From Bacteroidota bacterium (GTDB lineage Bacteria; Bacteroidota; Ignavibacteria; Kapaibacteriales; UBA2268): a DNA stretch of 16,631 bases. This document shows positions 1 through 7,472 of the stretch, piece by piece. The notes under the pieces were generated by a model, which did not search any database, was not told where the DNA came from, and saw only the letters and a program-made list of their open reading frames with translations. The translations under genes and the position numbers were made by a program. The DNA lies in the NCBI GenBank assembly GCA_017428585.1, contig JAFRQN010000185.1, positions 1-16,631 on the forward strand, written 5' to 3'. Every line of letters begins with the position of its first letter. The first letter of the stretch is position 1.

Positions 1-756
1 ATCTCCAAATTCTAATTTTTCACGTTTTACTTTTCTTCCTATTGAAACTTGTTCTCTTGCTGTACGTGGTAACAAAATTTTACAAGATTCATAGAAAATT
101 TGTTGTACCCAAGCTGAACAATCTATTCCTGTTTCTTCACGACCACCAAATCTATAAGGAATACCAAACCAATTCATTATAAGAGACATAAATTGTTCCT
201 TGTTTACACCAAATGATGTACTATCACTTGTTGATCCTTCTCCACCTATTGCTAATAACCATATTGAATGAAAATCATCTATATCTACTTCTACGTCATC
301 CTCAGATTCTAATTCAGCAAGATCTTCTCCTGCTTCTCCTATTTCAGTATCACTCTCTAAGTAGGATTTTAATAATTCTATATCTGTTTGTGGATTAGCA
401 GTTTTTTTGTCTATCGAATTATTTGCAGATTTTTGATTTTGGTTACTTGCTAAATTTTTATTTAATTGGTCTTTCTCATCAATATTGAGATCAATATAAG
501 CAGAAGACCCTCTATTGATAACAGTTGGTTCTAATCCTGCTATTTCTGCTACTTCTTCTGAAGATTTTAATATTTCTAATGCTTCTGCTTTAGTTTTTGT
601 TTTATTGTAAACACGAGTTATTTGATTCTTATTTCTTCTTTTCTTCTTCTTTTTAGCATAGATATCTTCATTTGCTGATAAAAAAATAAAAGATATTAAT
701 AATATAGTTATAATTGTTTGAATTCTAATTTTATATATTTGTTTGGACTGTGTCAT
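1..756 (-). CDS. NlpC/P60 family peptidoglycan peptidase, exported, 3' end cut by window edge
   Basis: Reading leftward from an ATG at 754-756, the frame stays open for 252 codons to the window edge, so the C-terminus is missing. Residues about 12-34 form a hydrophobic signal peptide ending in DIYA, followed by a Lys/Arg-rich stretch (35-44). A long polar linker comes next and becomes strongly acidic at about 136-161. From about 185 the NlpC/P60 fold begins: NWFGIPYRFGG, then the nucleophile motif GIDCSAW with Cys213, then LPRTAREQ. This is the standard N-terminal half of the papain-like fold; the catalytic His would lie beyond base 1. The family cleaves stem-peptide bonds in peptidoglycan, usually gamma-D-Glu to diamino acid, in the periplasm. 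The fold and signal peptide are seen; the precise bond cut is inference. The gene diverges from the gene at 1111. Confidence 0.85.
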   Translation of the reverse strand, partial: MTQSKQIYKIRIQTIITILLISFIFLSANEDIYAKKKKKRRNKNQITRVYNKTKTKAEALEILKSSEEVAEIAGLEPTVINRGSSAYIDLNIDEKDQLNKNLASNQNQKSANNSIDKKTANPQTDIELLKSYLESDTEIGEAGEDLAELESEDDVEVDIDDFHSIWLLAIGGEGSTSDSTSFGVNKEQFMSLIMNWFGIPYRFGGREETGIDCSAWVQQIFYESCKILLPRTAREQVSIGRKVKREKLEFGD

Positions 757-804
757 TATTATAAATTCCTAAAATAAATCAAAAAAAACTATTAAAACTA
801 CTGA

Positions 805-812
805 CAAAAATA
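805..812 (-). promoter_or_regulatory. Possible -7 element for the NlpC/P60 gene
   Basis: On the minus strand this reads TATTTTTG, matching the Bacteroidota -7 consensus TAnnTTTG. It lies about 49 nt upstream of the ATG at 756. No good TTTG is found at the expected -33 position, and such sites arise easily by chance in DNA this AT-rich. Confidence 0.25.
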
Positions 813-885
813 TACCGTCATCTTAAAGTTGTGTAAAAATCTACACATGTCACTTTTCCAAAATAATAAATTTTTTGTTAATAAT

Positions 886-914
886 CAAATTTTATCAAAA
901 AAAATTAAAATTTG
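886..914. repeat. 9-bp inverted repeat in the divergent spacer
   Basis: CAAATTTTA (886-894) is mirrored exactly by TAAAATTTG (906-914) across an 11-nt spacer. It sits between two divergent promoter candidates, where an operator would be plausible. There is no following T run, so it is not an obvious terminator. In DNA this AT-rich it may be chance. Confidence 0.25.
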
Positions 915-1050
915 GTCTGATTTTTTATAGAAAAAAAAGATTGTACTATGTTTTTTATGTTTTTTTTATTGAATAATAGTAAAAAAGTATTATATATACT
1001 ATTTTGTTTACTTCTCTTTTTTTTCAATTTATTAGTTTGTCTATTTTATG

Positions 1051-1058
1051 TATATTTG
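1051..1058 (+). promoter_or_regulatory. Possible -7 element for the phosphatase-like gene
   Basis: TATATTTG matches the Bacteroidota TAnnTTTG -7 consensus and is identical to the one upstream of nuoM. Transcription would begin near 1065, giving a leader of about 45 nt. No TTTG is seen at the -33 spacing, so the call rests on one element. Confidence 0.35.
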
Positions 1059-1110
1059 TAAAAAAAATTGATATATATAAATTATAGTTTTAAATTTTAA
1101 AAATAGAATT

Positions 1111-1836
1111 ATGAAGAGATTATTTCTGTTTACAATAATATGTTTCTTTTTTGTATCTAATTTATATTCAAAACAGTATGAATCATTAGAAGATAAGGTA
1201 AATTATTATAAAGAGAGATATAAGGTAAATTGCTTGAATGAAAAAATAACAAATAACTTTGGAAATGGTTTTGAAGAATTATACGGGACACGTAATATGA
1301 AACCTATATTGCATGGTATTGCTTATAGAGGTGGTGCAAATAATTTTTATCATAAAACAAATAAACGTAATAATCATAATCCTCTTCCTGAAGATGGTCT
1401 AAATAATTTACTTAATGAAGGCTTTTCAGTTGCAATATATTTATATGGTACTAATTTTTCTACTGCAAAAAAAATACTTACCAATGAAGAAGATACATTG
1501 AGGTATATTCAAAATTCTGGAATGTCAAAAGAAACTCAAAGGGAAATGCTTTCATTAGTTTATGATAGAATTAAAAATCATAATTTAGGACCTATATATT
1601 TACATTGTTGGAATGGCTGGCATCAGTCTGGCTTTGTTTCTGCTATTATGTTAATGCAGTTTTGTGATTTTTCTAATCAAAAAGCAAGATTATATTGGGA
1701 ACAAAATACAGATGGTGACTATAAAAAATTTCAAAATATAAAAACTATGATTGCTAATTTTAAGCCTTTTAAGGAATTTGAAATATCAAAAGAAGAACAA
1801 GATATTATTTGTCCTTGTATGGAAAAGAATGATTAG
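1111..1836 (+). CDS. Exported tyrosine/dual-specificity phosphatase-like protein with Gln in place of the catalytic Arg
   Basis: This 241-residue protein has a signal peptide (MKRLFLF followed by a hydrophobic core to about residue 20), so it should act in the periplasm or outside the cell. The rest follows the layout of small Cys-dependent phosphatases: AYRGG at 71-75, the GLNNLLNEGF stretch typical of the region before the first core strand (97-106), then PIYLHC at 161-166 and a helix with SGFVSAIML. In that family the loop is HCxxGxxRSG. Here it is HCWNGWHQSG (165-174), so the general Cys (C166) is kept but the Arg that binds phosphate is Gln172. The C-terminus carries a CPC motif (234-236). 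Either it is a pseudophosphatase that binds a phosphorylated ligand, or it belongs to a subfamily with altered chemistry. The fold is inferred from motifs; the substrate is unknown. truA follows 74 nt downstream. Confidence 0.6.
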   Translation: MKRLFLFTIICFFFVSNLYSKQYESLEDKVNYYKERYKVNCLNEKITNNFGNGFEELYGTRNMKPILHGIAYRGGANNFYHKTNKRNNHNPLPEDGLNNLLNEGFSVAIYLYGTNFSTAKKILTNEEDTLRYIQNSGMSKETQREMLSLVYDRIKNHNLGPIYLHCWNGWHQSGFVSAIMLMQFCDFSNQKARLYWEQNTDGDYKKFQNIKTMIANFKPFKEFEISKEEQDIICPCMEKND

Positions 1837-1874
1837 ATTATACTTTAGATAATGACACGATATTATTTGGGTTA

Positions 1875-1882
1875 TAAGTTTG
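1875..1882 (+). promoter_or_regulatory. Possible -7 element for truA
   Basis: TAAGTTTG matches TAnnTTTG and would start transcription about 20 nt before the truA ATG. A second match, TATTTTTG, lies at 1896-1903. Neither has a TTTG at the right upstream distance, so truA may instead be read through from the gene before it. Confidence 0.2.
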
Positions 1883-1910
1883 ATTTTATTTTTTTTATTT
1901 TTGATTTGTA

Positions 1911-2678
1911 ATGATAGTAGTTTTATCTATTGAATACGATGGTACTAATTATTCAGGTTGGCAGAAACAAACAAATGCTAATACTGTCCAACAAGAAATA
2001 GAAAATGCGATTTTTCATATTTATGGTGAAAAAATAAATACTATTGCTTCAGGTAGAACTGATGCTGGTGTACATGCTGCAGAGCAAGTTGTGAATTTTG
2101 ATACAGAAAAAATAGTTATTTCAGAAGCAAATAAAATGTGTTTAGCATTAAATTCTTTATTGCCTAAAGATATTCGAGTAAACAAAGTATGGTTTACCGA
2201 TTTGATTTTTAATGCTCGTTATGATGCTATTGCAAGAGAGTATAAATATAGATTTTCAATATGTCAAAGTGTTTTTAATAGGTTTTATTTTGCATATTAT
2301 CCATATAAATTTGATAAAGATTTGTTATTTAACTCTACTGAAATATTTATTGGTGAAAAAGATTTTACTACATTTTCTAAACAAAATAATTCTATTAAAA
2401 ATTATATCTGTAATGTTAGTGTATGTGAATGGCAGCAAAAGAATGATTATGATTTTGAATTAACAATAAAATCAGATAGATTTGTTTATGGAATGGTACG
2501 ATCTATTGTTGGGACTATGTTTTCTATTGCACGTGGAAATCGTACTATTGATGAGGTTAAAAGTGCGTTATTAAAAAAAGACAGGAACTTAAATTCAACT
2601 CTTGCTCCTGCCTGTGGATTAATATTAAATAAAATATATTATTCTAATACAAAATTTCCTTTTTTCTTGAATTCCTAA
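1911..2678 (+). CDS. truA: tRNA pseudouridine(38-40) synthase TruA
   Basis: TruA converts uridines 38, 39 and 40 in the anticodon arm of many tRNAs to pseudouridine, acting in the cytoplasm as a dimer. The 255-residue length is normal for the family. The N-terminus IEYDGTNYSGWQ is the standard TruA opening. The catalytic Asp lies in SGRTDAGVHA (Asp51). The second half contains REYKYRF (about 107-113), the KDFTTFSK segment, and FVYGMVRSIVGT, which is the conserved motif near the C-terminal end of the active-site cleft. The ATG at 1911 fits, because the family's first strand begins only a few residues later. No Shine-Dalgarno sequence is present, as is usual in this phylum. The gene converges on rnhA, with 30 nt between their ends. 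It is intact and unremarkable. Confidence 0.96.
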   Translation: MIVVLSIEYDGTNYSGWQKQTNANTVQQEIENAIFHIYGEKINTIASGRTDAGVHAAEQVVNFDTEKIVISEANKMCLALNSLLPKDIRVNKVWFTDLIFNARYDAIAREYKYRFSICQSVFNRFYFAYYPYKFDKDLLFNSTEIFIGEKDFTTFSKQNNSIKNYICNVSVCEWQQKNDYDFELTIKSDRFVYGMVRSIVGTMFSIARGNRTIDEVKSALLKKDRNLNSTLAPACGLILNKIYYSNTKFPFFLNS

Positions 2679-2708
2679 TTTTTAAATAAAATAACAAATT
2701 AATAGAGG

Positions 2709-3308
2709 TTAATTTATATTAAATTCTATTAAGTCATCATTGTTATTATTATTATATATTTTTAGATTATTATTATTTATATATAATGTATATTTACCAC
2801 AACTGCTAATATATTTTTTAGTTAAATTACTGTTTTGATTATTAGATGTGTAATTAACATCTTCTAATACAGCTATTTGTGCAGCTTGTTTGCATAAAGT
2901 ATCGCAACGTTCATTGTCTACTATGCCTGAGTGTCCTTCTATCCAATGGAAAGAAACATTTAGGTTTTGAAGTAATTCATTTAATTGTGTCCACAAATCT
3001 ATATTTAAAACTTTTTTACCATCACTTTTTTTCCAATTATTTTTTATCCAATTTTTCAACCATCCCTTATTTATTCCATTACATACAAGCTGAGAATCTG
3101 TGAATATTTTTATTTCATTTTCATTGTGTTGACGTGCATATTTTAAGCTTTCAATAATACTATACAATTCCATTCTGTTGTTTGTTGTATATTTAAACCC
3201 ACCACTCAGTTCTTTTATAATATTTTGGTTGCTGTCTTTTATTATTGCCGCCCATCCACCATTACCAGGATTACCAAGACTGCTGCCATCAGTATATATT
3301 ATTAACAT
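2709..3308 (-). CDS. rnhA: Ribonuclease HI with Asn-rich C-terminal extension
   Basis: RNase HI cuts the RNA strand of RNA-DNA hybrids, removing R-loops and replication primers in the cytoplasm. Residues 1-145 form the catalytic domain: YTDGSSLGNPG with Asp7, NRMELYS with Glu47, FTDSQLV with Asp71, the GWLKNWIKNNWKK basic handle, WIEGHSG with His126, and NERCD with Asp136. These match E. coli D10, E48, D70, H124 and D134, so it should be active. The protein is 199 residues against about 155 for E. coli. The extra tail (about 146-199) is low in complexity, with two Asn runs (NNNN and NNNNN) encoded by AAT-type triplet repeats. The tail's role is unknown. The start at 3308 sits exactly at the family N-terminus. 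The gene is convergent with truA and divergent from tsaB. Confidence 0.96.
   Translation of the reverse strand: MLIIYTDGSSLGNPGNGGWAAIIKDSNQNIIKELSGGFKYTTNNRMELYSIIESLKYARQHNENEIKIFTDSQLVCNGINKGWLKNWIKNNWKKSDGKKVLNIDLWTQLNELLQNLNVSFHWIEGHSGIVDNERCDTLCKQAAQIAVLEDVNYTSNNQNSNLTKKYISSCGKYTLYINNNNLKIYNNNNNDDLIEFNIN
2739..2785. repeat. Triplet microsatellite-like tract inside the rnhA tail
   Basis: Repeated TTA/TAT triplets on the + strand (ATTGTTATTATTATTA near 2739-2755 and ATTATTATTATT near 2766-2777) correspond to AAT/AAC codons for the two Asn runs of the RNase HI tail. Such tracts can change length by replication slippage, here in steps that keep the frame. Confidence 0.5.
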
Positions 3309-3400
3309 AGTTTTTTTATATTTTATAAAAATTCATATTATTAAAATTACAAAATAATAATAAATTTGAACAAAAATAATTATTTAATTTATTTTTATTG

Positions 3401-3408
3401 TATTTTTG
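3401..3408 (+). promoter_or_regulatory. Possible -7 element for the tsaB transcription unit
   Basis: TATTTTTG matches TAnnTTTG in the 155-nt spacer before tsaB, with a further match, TAAATTTG, at 3361-3368. No TTTG occurs 19-21 nt upstream of either. The spacer must hold promoters for both rnhA (leftward) and tsaB (rightward), so a promoter here is expected, but which site is used cannot be decided by eye. Confidence 0.25.
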
Positions 3409-3463
3409 TTAATTTTAATATTCAAAATAAAAAATATTAATAAATTTTTTAATATTATATACT

Positions 3464-4138
3464 ATGAATGATAATAAAATTATAGCTATTGAAACAAGTG
3501 GCGGCATTTGTAGCGTATCCTTATTAGATGATATGAAAGTATTATGTGAATATTCCGTATTTAAAGGAAATAAACATGATAAATTGTGTGCTGAATTTAT
3601 TAGAAGAATATTAATTGATAATGATTTAAAATTAGAAGATATTAATGCAATTGCTTTATCTAATGGTCCTGGCTCTTTTACAGGATTAAGAATTGGTGCT
3701 GCAGTAGCAAAGGGATTAACTATTAATAATATTCCTAAATTAATTTCGGTTCCTACTTTATCAGCAATGGCATATAATAGTAGAAATTTATGTAAGGATA
3801 ATAAGTCTATAAATAGTATTTTGGCTGTTATACCATCTCATGCAAACTTATTTTATATTCAAGAATTTGATTTGGATATAAATGAAAAGGATAGTATTGC
3901 TATGATAGATTATGATACATTAAATAGTAAGCTAAAAGATGAAATATTTATAATATCCAATTCTCCTATATTTGAGGATAGTTTAAATTTTAAATATAGT
4001 CCATTAACTGCTTCAATAATAGGAAATTATGCTTATGAATTATATAATAAAGGAATTTTTACTGATTCCAGTATGCTTGTTCCTATATATGTTCAAGATT
4101 TTATACCAAAAAATAATTATGAAAATATTAAATTTTAA
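3464..4138 (+). CDS. tsaB: tRNA threonylcarbamoyladenosine biosynthesis protein TsaB
   Basis: TsaB is the non-catalytic partner of TsaD in the bacterial complex (with TsaE) that puts t6A at position 37 of ANN-decoding tRNAs. The 224-residue length is typical. The protein has an actin-like (ASKHA) opening, IAIETSGG with SVSLLDD (about 7-23). The KHDKLCAEF segment (37-45) corresponds to the family's RHSE-type region. The signature SNGPGSFTGLRIG (66-78) is the strongest TsaB hallmark. The C-terminal half is divergent, as is usual. TsaC, TsaD and TsaE are not in the window. It begins a closely spaced rightward run, and the next gene starts 10 nt after its stop, which suggests co-transcription. 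Confidence 0.94.
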   Translation: MNDNKIIAIETSGGICSVSLLDDMKVLCEYSVFKGNKHDKLCAEFIRRILIDNDLKLEDINAIALSNGPGSFTGLRIGAAVAKGLTINNIPKLISVPTLSAMAYNSRNLCKDNKSINSILAVIPSHANLFYIQEFDLDINEKDSIAMIDYDTLNSKLKDEIFIISNSPIFEDSLNFKYSPLTASIIGNYAYELYNKGIFTDSSMLVPIYVQDFIPKNNYENIKF

Positions 4139-4148
4139 GCTATATATT

Positions 4149-5519
4149 ATGATTCGAAAATTATTATTTAATAATATTTATCTTCTTTTAGGAATAGTAT
4201 TTTTTTATTCAAATATAGTATGTGCAAACGGAGATGATAGTTTGCCAACAAGAATTAAAGAAGTAAAAACATTAATTGCAAATGGTGAATATCAGGATGC
4301 TGTAAAAATAATGGATGAATTATATTTAAAATATCCAGATTCTTTATCAGTATTACTTGATCGTGCAGTATGTAATTTATATATAGGACGTGCAGATGTT
4401 GCAAAACTGATGATGAATAAATATTTAGATAAAGATACTACTAATTATGATACATATAATGTAAAAGGTGCAGCTTGCGAAAATTTAGGTGAATTAGATA
4501 GTGCTTTAAATAATTATAATATTGCAATCAAGATGAATAATAAAATACCTGATGCATATTATAATAGAGGTAAAGTATATTTTAGTCAACATAAATATTC
4601 AGAGGCTTTAAATGATTTAATTAAAGCAAAACAAAATTGTTCTAAAGGAACAAATAATAATAATATTATAATGTTATTGGCACAAACTTATGTTGCTGTT
4701 CATCAATATGACAAAGCATTGAAAGAATTTAAGATAATTGAAAAGAAAAATCCTGACAATATTTTTATAACACAAAATATGGCGGATGCTTATTTCTTAA
4801 ATAAGAACTATAAAATGGCTATTGAGTATTATACAAAAGCATTAAATATAGATTCTAATAATGTAAATATGTTAAATAATAGAGCTATATGTTATAATGA
4901 AATTCGAGAAAGTGAAAAAGCTGAATTAGATCAAGAAAAAATAGAAACAATACAAAGACAACAAGGTGTACAAATTCAATTATTAAAATATAAAGATATA
5001 GTAGCAGAAGATGATGCTTTTAAGTTTAAAATTCCTAATAATTGGCGTGCTTTTTCATCCGATATGAAAGATTCTGTAATTATTGTTTTTTTTAATCCTG
5101 AATTTAAGAATATTGTTAATTCTGATACTATAGACTATAATTTTGGTGGTGAATTAAAAATTATTAAATCAAATTTGATAACAGATACAGATTTGAATAA
5201 TATTATAAATCAAAGAGCAGCCATAAGTGATAATTATGTGTTGAATCGTGAAATTGAAACTTCTAATTATCGTTATTATAAGAATATTATGAAAAAATTA
5301 TATAATCCTACTGCTTCATTGCACCAAGGGTTAATGAAGGCAGAATATAATAATTTTTCAGATGATCCTTCAGATAACAGATTTATTTTAGAGTATCATT
5401 GTGTTAATAATAAAGGATGGCTTGCAACGTTATATATCTGGGTTCCTATTGATGAAGCTTTCTATTATGAAAAATTACTAGATTATATACTTTCAACACT
5501 TTCTATTAATATTCAGTAA
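4149..5519 (+). CDS. Exported tetratricopeptide-repeat protein with a C-terminal globular domain
   Basis: I chose the ATG at 4149, giving 456 residues, because it is followed at once by a signal peptide (MIRKLLFNN, hydrophobic 10-24, likely cleavage after VCA at 26). An in-frame ATG further upstream lies inside tsaB and would bury that signal. Residues about 33-265 are TPR helices, with typical units such as DAYYNRGKVYFSQHKYSEAL (136-155) and the following MAIEYYTKALNID. A charged linker (about 255-285) leads to a separate C-terminal domain (about 288-456) that begins FKFKIPNNW and has no motif I can name. TPRs bind partner proteins, so a periplasmic scaffold role is likely. Many Bacteroidota encode such exported TPR proteins of unknown role. 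It is closely coupled to tsaB, although the functions look unrelated. Confidence 0.85.
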   Translation: MIRKLLFNNIYLLLGIVFFYSNIVCANGDDSLPTRIKEVKTLIANGEYQDAVKIMDELYLKYPDSLSVLLDRAVCNLYIGRADVAKLMMNKYLDKDTTNYDTYNVKGAACENLGELDSALNNYNIAIKMNNKIPDAYYNRGKVYFSQHKYSEALNDLIKAKQNCSKGTNNNNIIMLLAQTYVAVHQYDKALKEFKIIEKKNPDNIFITQNMADAYFLNKNYKMAIEYYTKALNIDSNNVNMLNNRAICYNEIRESEKAELDQEKIETIQRQQGVQIQLLKYKDIVAEDDAFKFKIPNNWRAFSSDMKDSVIIVFFNPEFKNIVNSDTIDYNFGGELKIIKSNLITDTDLNNIINQRAAISDNYVLNREIETSNYRYYKNIMKKLYNPTASLHQGLMKAEYNNFSDDPSDNRFILEYHCVNNKGWLATLYIWVPIDEAFYYEKLLDYILSTLSINIQ

Positions 5520-5580
5520 AACAGCTTAAATATCTATTGTAATTTATTTTTATATTAATGTAGAATTTAAATAATTTTCT

Positions 5581-5588
5581 TATTTTTG
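5581..5588 (+). promoter_or_regulatory. Possible -7 element upstream of the small T9SS cargo
   Basis: TATTTTTG (TAnnTTTG type) lies 34 nt before the ATG at 5623, in the largest gap (103 nt) within the tsaB-hslU run. A matching -33 TTTG is not visible. It could provide separate expression of the cargo gene and those after it. Confidence 0.3.
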
Positions 5589-5622
5589 TATTTTATTCAT
5601 TTAAATTATTAAATAAGTAATT

Positions 5623-6405
5623 ATGAAAATAATATTATTTGTATTTGTTTTTTGTATTCCATTTTTATCTTATGCTGGTGAGAATTTATGGGGACCAAAA
5701 ATTAAACTTAAAACAGTTAATGATATAGGACAATATGGTATATGCTATATTGGTGTGGATGAAAATGCAACTGATGGTTGGGATAAAGATGTTAAATTTA
5801 ATTTTGATGGTGAAGAACTTGTAGAATATGAATTCTTGCCGCCTGCACCTCCAAGTAGTATATATTGTGTTATGATTAAGGATTCATTACTTCCTTATGA
5901 TTCTGAAAGTTATGTAGATTTCAGAGGAATCCCTTACTATACTGATACTTTTATTCATAAGTATAGAATGAATGTAACTTGGGGAAAATATAGTCAAAAT
6001 ATAACTATTCATTGGGGACATTTACCAGATGGAATTGATTCTGCTAAATTTAGTTGTTATGAGTGGATGGATGGTATAGAGCCTATTGATATGAAAAGTG
6101 TAGAAGAAGTAAATATTACAAATGATGCTTTTAGAAGATTTGATTTTACTATTTGGTATAATAAAAAACAGTCTGGTATAGAATATAATAATTCTATTAC
6201 TTCTAAATTAGTTAATGATTTTCTCTTGGTTGATGAAACTAAATATATTTATTGTTCTATTATTAATGTGTGTGGAGCAGATGTTTTTAATACAGAGATA
6301 AATTCTAATAATATTGATTTGAGAAACTTGCCGACAGGAGTGTATCTTGTTAGATTATTAGATATGCATGGAAATATAGATATTTTAAAAATTATAAAAT
6401 CTTAG
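5623..6405 (+). CDS. Small secreted protein with a shortened T9SS sorting tail
   Basis: This 260-residue protein has a signal peptide (MKIILFVFVFCIPFLSYA, cleavage after about 18). The middle holds a pattern I associate with Bacteroidota T9SS cargos: ENATDGWD (48-54), an acidic stretch and then LPPAPPS (72-78), followed by beta-strand-rich sequence. The C-terminus (about 208-260) resembles the last part of the type A sorting domain: SIINVCGADV, then IDLRNLPTGVYLVRL (231-245), then a strand with KIIKS at the very end. The usual opening PNP motif of that domain is absent, so it is short or degenerate. If functional, the tail sends the protein across the outer membrane, where the sortase removes it. 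What the protein does is unknown. It sits 26 nt before the glycosyltransferase gene. Confidence 0.7.
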   Translation: MKIILFVFVFCIPFLSYAGENLWGPKIKLKTVNDIGQYGICYIGVDENATDGWDKDVKFNFDGEELVEYEFLPPAPPSSIYCVMIKDSLLPYDSESYVDFRGIPYYTDTFIHKYRMNVTWGKYSQNITIHWGHLPDGIDSAKFSCYEWMDGIEPIDMKSVEEVNITNDAFRRFDFTIWYNKKQSGIEYNNSITSKLVNDFLLVDETKYIYCSIINVCGADVFNTEINSNNIDLRNLPTGVYLVRLLDMHGNIDILKIIKS

Positions 6406-6431
6406 TTATTTTGTTTGAATTATTATTATAA

Positions 6432-7466
6432 ATGAATGTTATGGAAATAAGTGATTCTAAAAATGTGGGTGGAGTAAAAGACAAGGACTTGAAATATAAA
6501 AATACTAAAAGATACAATTATCTAATTTCAATAATTGTTCCTTTGTATAATGAAGCTGATTCATTAAAACCTTTAGCTAAAATGACAGAAGAAGCTTTAA
6601 ATGAATTTGCTGAAAAACAATGGGAAGTAATTTTTGTAGATGATGGTTCTACAGATGCTTCTTTTGAAATTATTAAACAATTACATAAAGAGAATCCTCG
6701 TTTTAAATGTATAAAATTTAGAAAGAATTCTGGAAAATCTGCAGCTTTAGCAGCAGGATTTGCTGAGGTACAGGGACGATATGTAGGTACAATGGATGCT
6801 GATTTGCAAGATGATCCACGTGAATTTAAAAATATGTATGAAAAAATGAAGGAAGGATATGATTTAGTATCAGGTTGGAAGAAAATAAGACACGATCCTA
6901 TAAGTAAAACTATACCTTCAAAGTTTTTTAACTTTGTTACATCCATAACAAGTGGTATAAAATTACATGATTTTAATTGCGGTATTAAATTATATAAAAG
7001 AGAAGTAGTTGATTCCTTGCAGGTATATGGTGAAATGCATAGGTATTTGCCTGCATTGGCATATTGGCAAGGTTTTAAGGTTACAGAAATTCCTGTAGAA
7101 CATCATAAAAGACAATTTGGTAAAACAAAATTTGGATTTTCTAGATTTATAAGAGGATTTTTAGATTTATTAACAGTAGTATTTACTACACGTTATCTAA
7201 AACGTCCAATGCATTTTTTTGGATTATTGGGAACTATAAGTATGTTGGCAGGAGCTATTATTTTTGGTATATTATGTGTTCAATGGATAATTGGAACAAC
7301 ATATTTAGCTGGTAGGCCGCTTGCATGGTTTTCAGTTGCACTTGTAATTATAGGTGTACAATTATTCTCAACAGGACTTATTGGAGAGTTATTAGTCAAA
7401 CAATCTTTTGAAAAAACAAAAGAATATAATATAGAACGTAAATTATTTTTACCAAGTCAAAAGTAA
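6432..7466 (+). CDS. Membrane-anchored family 2 glycosyltransferase (DPM1/GtrB type)
   Basis: This 344-residue enzyme has a GT-A domain (about 31-240) and two C-terminal membrane helices (about 262-286 and 297-320). Key motifs are IVPLYNEADS (35-44), FVDDGSTD (68-75) and the metal/nucleotide-binding MDADLQDDP (121-129, DxD at Asp122 and Asp124). Further on come FNCGIKLYKR (181-190) and HHKRQFGKTKFG (224-235), both typical of the DPM1/GtrB subgroup. These enzymes usually move a sugar from a nucleotide donor to polyprenyl phosphate on the cytoplasmic face. The lipid-linked sugar then feeds envelope glycan, protein or lipid modification. Donor and final target cannot be read from sequence. About 30 residues precede the first strand, so starting at the next Met (6441) is also possible. 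The ATP-grasp gene follows after 6 nt, which suggests co-translation. Confidence 0.92.
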   Translation: MNVMEISDSKNVGGVKDKDLKYKNTKRYNYLISIIVPLYNEADSLKPLAKMTEEALNEFAEKQWEVIFVDDGSTDASFEIIKQLHKENPRFKCIKFRKNSGKSAALAAGFAEVQGRYVGTMDADLQDDPREFKNMYEKMKEGYDLVSGWKKIRHDPISKTIPSKFFNFVTSITSGIKLHDFNCGIKLYKREVVDSLQVYGEMHRYLPALAYWQGFKVTEIPVEHHKRQFGKTKFGFSRFIRGFLDLLTVVFTTRYLKRPMHFFGLLGTISMLAGAIIFGILCVQWIIGTTYLAGRPLAWFSVALVIIGVQLFSTGLIGELLVKQSFEKTKEYNIERKLFLPSQK

Positions 7467-7472
7467 TATTTT

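Larger units (their letters stand above)
757..1110. other. Divergent intergenic region (354 bases)
   Basis: This AT-rich spacer separates two divergent genes and holds no convincing coding frame or RNA gene. It contains a -7-like site for each direction (805-812 leftward, 1051-1058 rightward) and one 9-bp inverted repeat (886-914). Long A and T runs occur throughout. Nothing else is recognised. Confidence 0.7.

Noticed and set aside
213..398. Short Leu-rich + strand frame
   Set aside because: It lies antisense to the NlpC/P60 gene and its composition is typical of the reverse of AT-rich coding sequence.
757..1110. tRNA or small RNA gene in the divergent spacer
   Set aside because: No cloverleaf, GC-rich stem or terminator hairpin is visible; only A/T runs and one short inverted repeat.
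2696..2715. Hairpin AAATTAA-TAGAGG-TTAATTT between truA and rnhA as a shared terminator
   Set aside because: The stem is only 7 bp, all A-T, overlaps the rnhA stop codon and lacks a convincing T tail on either strand.
4029..4148. In-frame upstream extension of the TPR protein overlapping tsaB
   Set aside because: The ATG at 4149 is followed directly by a good signal peptide. The extension lies wholly within or just after tsaB in another frame and would hide the signal.
6518..6946. 142-codon minus-strand frame
   Set aside because: It is the antisense shadow of the glycosyltransferase gene, which has clear family motifs.
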